A stretch of DNA of 64,000 bases from Isoetes taiwanensis (lineage: Eukaryota > Streptophyta > Lycopodiopsida > Isoetales > Isoetaceae). The notes below the pieces were generated by a model, which saw only the letters and a program-made list of their open reading frames with translations, had not been told where the DNA came from and ran no database searches. The stretch is from NCBI GenBank assembly GCA_021234155.1, contig JAJEKV010000017.1, forward strand, positions 3,878,792 through 3,942,791, read 5' to 3'. Shown piece by piece: positions 50,376-62,125 of the stretch; the first letter of the stretch is position 1; each line of letters starts with the position of its first letter. A program made the translations under genes and the position numbers.

Positions 50376-51944
50376 ATAACCATACATGCCCAGTTAGACA
50401 TTCTCAATCTAACTTTATTGTTTTTTTTTTAGTGTAACCCCAACAAAAGGCCCAGCAACGCTGGGCACTTTTTCTAGTTATAATATAAACCCCTTTGAAC
50501 AATGCGTACCTTGGAAAGTCTTGAAGGTTCCCCACCACAGGTGCAAAGTATGGATCATTCCTCAATTTACTAAGAATATCAACATCCCATTGTCCTTGAA
50601 GCACACTAGTAGAGGTTACAAATGACCTCCTAGATAAAGCATCAACAATCGCATTTTCCTTGCCAGGATGATATTCAATTTCAAAGTCATATTCTTCTCT
50701 TAGTTGCATCCATCTCCTTTGCCTATTGTTCATATATGGCTGTTTTGTAAAATACTTCAAATTTTGATGGTCAGTCTTCAAAAAGAAATGACGACCCAAT
50801 AAATAATGCCTCCATACCCTCAAAGCATGGATAATAGCCAACATTTCCAAATCATGCACTGGGTGATTTTGTTCAGCAAATGACAACTTACGAGATATGT
50901 ATGCACAAACTCGGCCATTCTGCAACAAGACTCCCCCCTGCATTAGTGACTACATGAAAGGGTATATTCATGTCAGGGATCCTCAAAACTGATGTTTTAA
51001 TCAAGACATCCTTCAACTTTTGAAAACTTTCCTGACAATTATCAATCCAATGCAAGTCATTCTTCTTACCCAACAGAGAAGACAAAGGAGCAACAATCTT
51101 TGCAAATTTAGGAACAAATTTGCAGTAATACTCTGCTAATCTCAAGAATGACCTTACCTCCTTCACTGTCTTTGGTGTGGGCCAATCCTTAACTGCCTCA
51201 ATCTTAGAAGGATCTGGCTCCAATCCCTTTTCTGAAATAATATGCCCAAGGTATACCAATCTAGTTTGTGCAAAAGAACACTTAGATAGCTTACCATACA
51301 ACTTTTCTCGTCGCAAAATAGCTAATGCCTGTTTTACATGTTCCACATGCTCCTCTAATGTTCTGGCATATACCAAAATGTCATCAAAGAAAACCAATAT
51401 AAACTTATCCAAGAAAGGTCGGAATATCTCGTTCATTAGGCGCATGAAGGTGGCGGGAGCATTTGTCAACCCAAATGGCATTACAACAAGCTCGTAATGT
51501 CCATAGCGTGTCCTAAATGCAGTCTTATAAATATCTGTATCCTTGATCCGGATCTGATGATATCCAGATCGTAGATCAATTTTTATAAAGTACTTAGCTT
51601 GGCCCAACTGGTCAATGGGCTCATCAACTCTAGTCAATGCATACCCATTCTTAACTGTAATCTGGTTAAGCATACGATAACCAATACACAACTTTAATGT
51701 GCCATCTTGCTTCTTTACAAACAAAACTGGCGCCCCAAATGGAGAAACACTCGGCTATATGCACCCTTGTTCTAATAATTCTACTAACTTCTTCTTTAAT
51801 TCAGCCATCTCTAATGTATGAAATCTATATGGTGGCCTTGATGTAGGTTCAGCCCCTGGAACAAGTTCTATCTCATGATCTACCATTTTATGTTGAGGCA
51901 ATTCTGTTAATTCTTTAGGAAACACACCAGAGAACGTTGTCTTG

Positions 51945-52209
51945 ATGATGGATGGACCACCCTTTGCGGTGGTATATTATTTATTTGTATTGTTGCCAGG
52001 TGCTAACATGTATGTACACTTTCACTATATAGGATTCCCATAGAAGGCGTGGATGAATGACACCTCCGTGTCCTTCATCCAGACACTTGCCCATCACAAG
52101 TGGTCCGAGTCAGACAGAGGCCTTTTCCGTGGTGATGGGAGTCGCCATGGGAGGGGAACTTTCTATATTTATATGATGGGAGCACCGTATAGGTTGGAGG
52201 AGCGTCACA
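51945..52209 (+). mobile_element. LTR fragment of the 16.7-kb element family
   Basis: About 265 bp match the right part of the LTR at 17210-17472 (GATGATGGATGG, GTGCTAACATGTATGTAC, CACAAGTGGTCCGAGT, GTCGCCATGGGAGGGG) and end AGCGTCACA. No primer site follows, so this is a solo or truncated LTR. It abuts the Ty3 pol remnant. Confidence 0.75.
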
Positions 52210-54633
<2,424 letters not shown>

Positions 54634-55014
54634 TCCACCTGCCTACTTCAACACCCAGCCTATGTGAGCTCAGCCTCATCCTGCAGATGGCATGTCTATA
54701 CTTCGTTGATATGCTTGACAAAAGACAACCTGAGAGATTGGGAGAGATGGGAGATGGTGAGAGATTAAGGGAGAGTAAAAACTTTGGCTCTTCCTTTGAG
54801 AGACAAGTGGCCCCTAACTATTGTTAGGGGTGTTTCGATTAACCCCCTCGCCTGTTTTATGGTTAGGGGTATAACGGCCGGTTTTTTATTTTTGGCCCAC
54901 AAAAACTCTCCCAAAAATTGAGCCTGTTCAAGAAATCATCCCCATCTTCTTTCCCTGATCAATTCGCGCAATTAAGACTTTAATTCCGCAAACGGTTAAG
55001 AGATTGGCCTTGCA
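54634..55014. other. Short intergenic stretch, no gene seen
   Basis: No gene is seen. It lies between the LINE fragment and an LTR fragment. Confidence 0.5.
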
Positions 55015-55157
55015 CCGTGTCCTTCACCCTGACACTTGCCCATCACAAGTGGTCTGAGTCAGAGGGAGGGCCTTTCCGTGGTGATGGAGTCGCCATGGGA
55101 GGGGAATTTCCCATATTTATACGGTGGGAGCATCGTATAGGGTCGAGGAGCATCACA
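55015..55157 (+). mobile_element. Short LTR fragment, third copy of the family
   Basis: CCGTGTCCTTCACC, GACACTTGCCCATCACAAGT, GGTGATGGAGTCGCCATGGG and GAGCATCACA match the ends at 17472 and 52209. Only the last about 143 bp of the LTR are present. Confidence 0.7.
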
Positions 55158-55585
55158 CAATCTCTTTCCTTTTCTTCTGCCAGAAGAAGGTAAAAAGATA
55201 TGCTCACACAACCATTCAATTAAATTGGGATTATGTCTTAATTTTGGGATAAATTTTATATTGCACTTTTTTAGTAACTTTGTTAAATTCACTTTTTTAG
55301 TAACTTTGTTGCCCTTAGACTAGAATAGACGTTAACATATAATCACACACCTTAATATAAATTCACACATTAACTTCAAATTACAAAATCATATATCATG
55401 AAACTCAAGTAGTACACAACTTTTTATTAATTGTAGAAAAGATACATAGTAAGCTTGTTTTCATTTTCCACGGCATCCCCAAGGATATGAGAACCTTATT
55501 CCTTACATCACGAGGTATTGTAACTCTCATTTGTTTTACTAGGAATAGTTTTTGGAGTCCACGAGTACAATCACGGTTTCAATGT

Positions 55586-58159
55586 CTAGCCAAAGATCGG
55601 GATCACTAGGATTTCTCCTCCACCTCTTTGTCCAACAATCGAATATCTTTCTTTATCGGTGACATTACTCAAGCGATGTCTTTGGACACCACCATTCACG
55701 CAGCGCACCTTATTGAAGTTAACATCACCTTCTTCTTTGCAAATATCGAGATAGTCCATCCCAACCACCTTTGGATAGGTCTCTAGATCTGCTGGTTTTA
55801 CTACTACAAATTGGTGGCACTCCACGTCCGGAAGAAGGTTCATAACAATCCATGCCTAGATATTTTGGCCTATCCTTCTTAGGACCAACATAGTGTTTAT
55901 CAGTTGAGGAGGAGCATATGCCTTCACAATCTTACTAATGGTACCATCATCTTCGTCGGCACCGGCTAATGTTTTCCACTTACTTTTAGGGAACCACCCT
56001 TCTTTTCGGCTCTTAGAGGATGTGTCTACCTCATCCAACAAGTTGATCACCTTCTTCCAATAATCTATCAATCAATGCGATTAGTCTCATCTGAATTAGT
56101 TTGCCAATGCTTGATGTAGTCATTGATGCCATCCTTAGTCAATCCCAATTGCTTGACTTCTTCAGTTGGTTTTAGAGCTTTTGGTTGACCAGGAGGTATC
56201 ATAGGCTTGCCATTTGCATCCCTGTGCCAAATTTCTGCCCCACCTCTCCACTTCTCCTCTGAAGGTCTCATTTTCCATTGCATGATTGGAATCCCTTCTC
56301 TCACCCAAAAAGTGAATTGAAGAGGTCTAGAATGACCTTCCATGTCGAGAGCATAACCATCCACAAAACTCTTCCAATTAGACACTTCTTCTATGATAGA
56401 TCCTATAGGAGATGGATTTGTACATCCATGAAATATTTCCAATAGCCTGGGAAAGTTGGTAACTGTCTGCTGTCTCAATACATGACTATATTTTCCAAAC
56501 AATGCAGTATGTCCGGGCATTAGGAACCCCAAATTGACTCTTTCAAAAATACCCACAGCAGTTAAGTAGGATAGGAAAAAAAACGTCCACCTGTTCTTAT
56601 TTTGACCAACACAATTATATAGTTGCAAGAGGAGCTTTCTGGGCAGATCTCGAGGTTTAGCACGAGATGTTGAAGCTCCAACATGTTCATTAGGTCCATT
56701 CCTCCTAAACCTTGCCTTGCTAAACTTTTCAATACTATTAGGGATTCCATCCAACAATGCACTATGTAGTGCCTGGCTAGCTGTAGGATCCTGTAGGTGA
56801 CCATTGTAACCCTTCTCATAGTTTCTTAAACACCTCATGATACTCCCAATGTGAAAATCTGGACCATCACTCCACAACTCTAAACTGAAATGGCCATAAT
56901 AGGTCTGAGACTGCCCATGCAATATTGCCCCAGTCATTGAAATCTGCAAAGGGTATGATCTTCACAGTCTTATCTAGTGTCTCCTTCAGCTTAGCACATA
57001 AATTGCACTTGGCAAAGTTGTTTGAAGTTGCTATGGTCACATGCTTGAAATGCTTATTCCATAGCCTGCTAAAACTGGGCTGGGATATAGAGGCCACTCC
57101 AAGTTCCCGAAGCAATGCATTTATTTCCTCTAATATGCTCTTCTGAGTACAATGGGATGGCAATCTCTTTTCAACAATAACTCTACCCTGTTCATCCTTC
57201 TTACTCTTATGTGGCATGTTTTCTGCATTGAAATCCACATATCTTTCAAATATTTCCTTTGTAACTATAGTTCTTGAGGTAGGCCTTACCAGGCCAGCGT
57301 TCCCATGCAATGCAATTTTACTACCATTTTCATGTCTCTTTTGCCAGTTGTGCCAAGAAGAGGTTGGAATTCCATGTATAGCCATCCATGCTTTTGAACA
57401 TATCCACTTTCCATTCAATGGAAATCTTTTCTTCTTTGATCTTTCATCCTGAATTGCATAGCCAAATATGGTGTACATGAAATTCCTCCTGCTATCACAC
57501 TTATGTTCCTGATATGTAGCTCTTGCTACGACCATCTCCTCTATTGTGAACATTCTAATACAGGAGGCCCAACAACATTCACTTCCTCTAACCTTCATCA
57601 AGGCTTCAGGAGAACAATCATAATCTGACTTGCATCTTTTGGTGGGATAATGTTTGAAAGTTGGAAGTGGCCTCTTGCTACACTGTGTGAACATTATTGA
57701 CAATGGTTCTACATCTATAGGAAAGCGTGTAGTTCCCCTCCGGTTGAATCTTGTCCCTAGGCCATGCAACAATAGTTGGAACCTCTAGTTGCTTCACACA
57801 AGCAAGGCATTCTTGTTTGCTGAACCCTTTTCCTTCCAATTGTCATATAATTTTGAGATTGCCACACCTAACTTTTTGTCCTCCCTAATCTTTCATCATT
57901 CCTTTGCATTGATAGTATCTGCTAGAACAATAATCCCTTCTCCTACTGCCTCTCTGTTGCATGCATGCAATATCTTGACCTTTTTGTTTTTCCAATCGAC
58001 CCGAGTATAAAGTACAATTTCCTTTCCTTTGGCATCATCCTTTTCATTTCTGGTCTTTTCCTTTCCTTTGCCATCATCTTTGTCATCTTCATTAGTTGGG
58101 GATTTTTCCTTGCCTTGATCAGCATCATTGGGGGCCTTGGGGGATTTAGCATTTTGCAT
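55586..58159 (-). pseudogene. DUF7869-type protein gene, decayed
   Basis: Several consecutive minus-strand frames read as one long protein. 58159-57896 is a Lys/Asp/Glu-rich N-terminus (KEKSPTNEDDKDDGKGKEKT). 57772-56867 (301 residues) has a Trp/Cys-bearing region and a CNLC motif (NNFAKCNLCAKLKE). 56949-56068 (293 residues) has LYNCVGQNKNRWTFFFLSYL and VNLGFLMPGHTALFGK. 56071-55586 gives the C-terminal part (CHQFVVVKPADLETYP). The NCxGQNKN and GHT motifs are hallmarks of DUF7869, a family with an RNase H-like look whose function is not established; the Asp usual before NC is Tyr here. A frame slip near 56.9 kb and stops near 57.8-57.9 kb make it a probable pseudogene, unless introns account for some. 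It may be transposon-derived: the right neighbour is repeat-rich. Confidence 0.6.
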
Positions 58160-58230
58160 GCCATTGACCTAAAATGCATAAAAACATATAGTAAGTTAGC
58201 ATATCCAAATAACATCCCTCCTAGCATGAG

Positions 58231-58640
58231 TTAACCTATAATAACCTTAAATGTTGTAACCTTAGAAAAAACTTTTGAGGTTATTATAGGTTAGCAATTT
58301 TTAGGTTAGAAGTTAATTATAGGTTATTATAGGTTAGAAGTTTTAAGGTAGGTTATTATAGGTTATAAGTTAAGGTTAGAAGTACTAAGGTTACGGTGAT
58401 GAGTTTAGGTTAAAAGTATTAAGGTTAAAAGGTAAGTTTTAGAAGTTCTAAGGTTAAAACTTCTAACCTTAAATAAATATAACCTTTAAACTTCTAAAAC
58501 TTAAAACTTCTAAAACTTAAAGCTTAAAACTTAACTAAGGTTAAGGTTAAAAGTTTAGGTTAAAAGTACTAAGCTTAAAAGTTTAGGTTAAAAGTATTAA
58601 GGTTAAAAGTTGAGTTTTAGAAAAAACTTCTAAACCTTGT
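58231..58640. repeat. Degenerate AAGGTTAAAAGT minisatellite
   Basis: Dense imperfect copies of TTAGGTTAAAAGT / AAGGTTAAAAGT run on the plus strand, with a central block in the opposite sense (AACCTTAAATAAATATAACC, AAAACTTCTAAAACTTAAA). The array therefore forms a large imperfect inverted repeat. It is not the plant telomere repeat TTTAGGG. Confidence 0.75.
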
Positions 58641-58699
58641 AATAAATTTTCGCGGCAGTTATTATGGCGCGGTACGAATTTTTTAAAGTAGTTATTACA

Positions 58700-59340
58700 T
58701 TCAGTTTACACTCCCTTTCGAACTTTTGGTGCATGCGAACTTTCGAACTTCACACTCCCTTTCGAACTTTCGATTTCTCTCCACAATCTCTGATTTTCGG
58801 CGCTTACAATCACGGTGTGCTTTCTCGATTTTCGGGCTTCTCGATCCGCGGTGTGCTTCTCGATTTTCGGCTTCTCGGCTTTCATCAAAAGCATTTCGAG
58901 CTTCGGGTAAGTAATTTTTCTGGCTTCCGGCTTAAACTTTCGCATTTTTCGGCTTTTCTCTAGCTTTTTTTTCGGCTTTTTTCTCCGTGGCTTTTAAAGC
59001 TTCTACAATCTTACGCTTTGTCTTCTACAATCTTACGCTTTTCTCTGTGGTTTCTCGGCTTCAAGGTTTTTTATTTCTACAAAGGTTTCTCGGCTTCAGG
59101 GTTTTTGATTTCTCAAAGGTTTCTCGGCTTCAGGGTTTTTGATTTCTCGGCTCAAAGGTTTCTCGGCTTCTTCTCGGCTCAAATCATTTGCTATTGGCTT
59201 CTTCTCGGCTGAAATCATCTGCTATTGGCCAAACATTTTATATTGTTAAACTCTACAATCTTCGGCTTTTCGGCTTCTACAATCTTCTGCTTTTGGTTGT
59301 TCTGCTCAAAGGTTTCTACAAAGCTCTCAGCTTCTCATAT
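58700..59340. repeat. Degenerate TTTCTCGGCTTC minisatellite
   Basis: Many diverged copies of AAGGTTTCTCGGCTTC and AGGGTTTTTGATTTC, best at 59060-59200, plus CGAACTTTCGAACTT-type units at 58715-58780. This explains the Phe/Ser-rich frames. The array lies upstream of the DUF7869-type gene and may be part of the same element. Confidence 0.75.
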
Positions 59341-60777
59341 TAAAGTCTGTATTCAGAGGTTAGTATTTCATGTTCTTTCCTTAAAGTCTGTTATCTTATT
59401 CTTGTTTTTATTCTAGTATTTGAAAGTTCTGTTCTATCTGCTTTATCTGTTCTTTATCTGTTATATGAGCTTCAGGGTTAATCAAGGGGAGTGCTTTCTG
59501 TCTTAGACTTTTACATGCATCAATCTCTAGAAATGACCAAGCACCTTCATATACAGATCTATTGCTTATAAACATGTTCTATTGTTTATATGATCTTGCT
59601 CTATGATCTTCCTCTATGATCTTGCCTATATGATCTTGCTCTATGATCTGTCTGCTCTATGATCTTGCTTATATGATTTTGCTGTATCTGCTCTTATTCT
59701 ATTTCACTAGCTCTTCCTCTATCTGCTCTAAATAATGAACTAAAACAATGAACTAAATAATGAACTAATCAAGGAGTATTATTATTATATATCTGCTCTA
59801 TCTGCCTTCATTCTATTCTATTCTATTCTATTCTACTGCCTTCATATTCACTGGCTTCATATTTTGAATTCTCAAGATTACGCGATTCCTCGCATTGCGC
59901 ATTCGCATTTCTCGCGATTCGTGCATTACGCGTGATTCTCGCGCGTGCATTACGGTAGAATAATATGTTAGAATGGCGATTTTGAATCAAAGCGCGCCAG
60001 GCGCGTTTTTAGTTTGGCTTTTCTATTTCATACGGTTCTATATAAATCGCGCCCGGTGGCGTGTAAGAAATAGATACGAAAAAAAAACAAAACGCTTGGC
60101 GCGCGGCGTTTTGAATTATGTATGTTGAGAATCGTTTTATGGGGAGAGTAATATATCATTTGCTAATTACTTAATTTCTCTCGTTCTAGTGCCATGGATT
60201 TTCCTTATGCATATACACCGGCCGCTCCTAGTTCAAATACACCGGGCCGGTTCTAGTTCAAATACACTTCCCGGACGACCATCAACTCGACGGACCTGCA
60301 CAAGATATTACTTGATTGTCTTTGTTCAAAACGTTCAAAGAGAGTTGGAGAATCCATTAGGCGATCAGTATCAAGAGCCATGGGAACACTTCCATCGCAT
60401 CGACGGACATATCGGCTCCTCATGCTCTTAGTAAGGCTCATGCCAACAAATAAGCACGAGGATTTGATTTATAGTATCAAGGATCGATACAACACTCGGG
60501 TTTGGAGACTCGACATTCGCGGGGAAGATGAGGATTCGTCATATATCAGAGTGGTTCAGGTGGGACTTTTGGCGGTATTGGGCCGATGAAGTGGGCCTAT
60601 GTGACATATTGTAGAGATAGAAAGAATTCGCGTCTGGCGCATTTTTGCAGAAGAACAAATGTACATATACTTTTTTGGAATATGAATACAAACTCGCGCC
60701 TGGCGCAATTTTGCACTATACTTTTATGTCATTAGTTTATTATGTTTTTTTATATGCAATGTCGAAAACATTGAATC
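59341..60777. other. Low-complexity and CpG-rich stretch, no gene recognised
   Basis: ATGATCTTGCTCTAT-type repeats (59600-59680) and TCTAT repeats (59810-59835) are followed by a CpG-rich tract at 59880-60110. That tract is rich in GCGC and carries GCGCGCCAGGCGCGTTTTTAG near 59991. Related GCGTCTGGCGCATTTTTGCA and GCGCCTGGCGCAATTTTGCA occur near 60630 and 60700. Frames at 60189-60589 are unassigned. The repeated GGCGC motifs look like a transposon end, but I could not pair them into inverted termini. Confidence 0.5.
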
Positions 60778-60879
60778 CTTTGATGCCCTCCAGCTAGTAT
60801 GACCAACCCCAAGAAACTACATATTTTCATTAATGTGTAGTTTCATGGGGTTGATATGACTGGCTAAAGAGCATCAAAG
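60778..60879. repeat. 102-bp near-perfect foldback (MITE or small-RNA precursor candidate)
   Basis: Two arms of about 48 bases (CTTTGATGC.. to ..GAAACTACATATT, and the complement) pair with only about ten mismatches around a loop of about five bases. The size and pairing fit either a tiny MITE or a plant microRNA-type hairpin. The arms share CAACCCCA-GAAACTACA-type blocks. Confidence 0.75.
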
Positions 60880-62125
60880 AATACAAAATTCACAACATCA
60901 CGCAGATGTTATGATATATTCATTTTTTTTTGAATATCCAAATATACATACCTTTTTCAGACGTTCTTTTGGCCATGCTACAAATGTGCCCACACTTTCA
61001 CCAACTGTATCGCCACCGGGATGTCTTCTTGGAAGAGGTATATACCGACATATACTCGAAATATGCTCTCTCTTGATGAACTGTGTTTGCCCTTTACTTT
61101 ATTGTATATACTTTATGGGATGTTTTATAACTTTCAATTTTGACCATTGATCTGGCGGATATTCCGTACTTTATGCCAGATCAAAGGCCATTAAATTTTT
61201 GATCAAAAACCTCGCTCCCACTTTCAATGGTGCAAAATAGACCAATGGTGCCAGAGAAAGGGAAAAAAATGCAAAACCACTGAAGCGCAAATAAAAAAAA
61301 GGGGGGAGAGAGATCGGTTCATCCGGAATACACAGGGCGGCTATGGACTACCGGAATAAACAGGCCCGGCTATGGACTCTTCTCTTCAATCGGGCTGAAT
61401 GGTCACAAAGAAACGGGCAGGGTTTAATCCTGTGTTTTGCAAGCTTGCATCAACCCATATATTCCAAGTCTGCATCAATCCTCCAGAGGTCTATTCAAGA
61501 CTGATTAATCCGCCAAGACTGATTTAATCTTGATCTCGCCAACATCAATCCAGGCTGCTTTGCATCACATAATATAGAAAAACATATGAGAAGGAACGAG
61601 ACAGATCATCTAACAAGGCCACCGGACCCCTGCACTGCTCTGCACAATCCACTGCCTTGCTTTGCTCTAATGGCCGCCGCAAAATTTAATCTTTGGCCTC
61701 TGATGTTGCATTGATTTGATGCTCCCAGGCCCGCTATCTGCTTTGATGCCCTGTAACAAGTAAAACATGCAGAATCCCCTGCAAGAAGAAACAGAGGAAT
61801 CGAACCAGAGCTCTAAAAAAAGAAAGGGGCTGCACTCTTATCTCTGCCCTAGGAAAACGACCCCTTACCATTGCAAAAAAAAAACACATTCTAAAAACCT
61901 AATAAGAAAATATGACCACTAAATGAAAATAAGCTGCTCTAACCCTGCAAAACATACGGTTTCACATACTATACATGATAGGAATCATAGTCCAAAATAC
62001 CAAAGGGATTGGCAAACTTAATAAACTTAATATGGGCAACCCAGAAAGCCAAGGGCAACACAAACACAAAGACATTCGACAAAATTGCAAACCCTGCTTA
62101 AACCTCGTCTGAACAAAACACCGAA
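60880..62125. other. 5' flank of the ClpB gene
   Basis: No other gene was recognised. The last few hundred bases should include the ClpB promoter and leader. I see no clear heat-shock element or TATA box that I would defend. Confidence 0.45.

Larger units (their letters stand above)
46174..50477 (+). mobile_element. Complete-looking Helitron (plus strand), 4.3 kb, with a captured host gene
   Basis: The 5' end TCTATATATAATAATAAAGG (46174) follows an A. It is followed by GGCCGTTAAATTAAACCGAC and CGGTCGAGAT, typical of plant Helitron heads. The 3' end is a perfect hairpin GCCCAGC-AAC-GCTGGGC (50450-50466), ACTTTTT, CTAG (50474-50477) and then T. It encodes no Rep/helicase. The cargo is an intron-bearing, decayed copy of a NAD(P)-binding gene at 47.6-48.9 kb in the same orientation. 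Two recent tandem duplications lie near its 3' end. The TCTATCTA repeat just outside leaves a 4-bp ambiguity in the exact start. It sits inside the Ty3 pol remnant. Confidence 0.82.
44998..51944 (-). mobile_element. Old Ty3/gypsy pol remnant, interrupted by insertions
   Basis: The minus strand carries pol parts in the usual Ty3 order. A reverse transcriptase region at about 50890-51944 shows [19 protein letters not shown] and FFDDILVYA. An RNase H region at about 50478-50943 shows [20 protein letters not shown] and FFLKTDHQNLKY. An integrase region at about 45263-46173 shows a zinc-binding HHCC-type start, then DFIVEL, ITSDRDTKFMSQFW and YRPQADGQVERVNQ. A GPY-like end lies at about 44998-45262. 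Helitrons lie between RNase H and integrase (46174-50477) and at the left edge (41162-44997), and an LTR fragment abuts the right edge. No gag, protease or own LTR pair was identified. The element is broken by several small breaks plus the insertions and looks old. Confidence 0.85.

Noticed and set aside
51177-51497. Plus-strand frame opposite the reverse transcriptase
   Set aside because: It is a shadow of the pol coding strand.
58231-58640. Internal telomere-like repeats
   Set aside because: The unit is AAGGTTAAAAGT-like, not TTTAGGG, and is too irregular.
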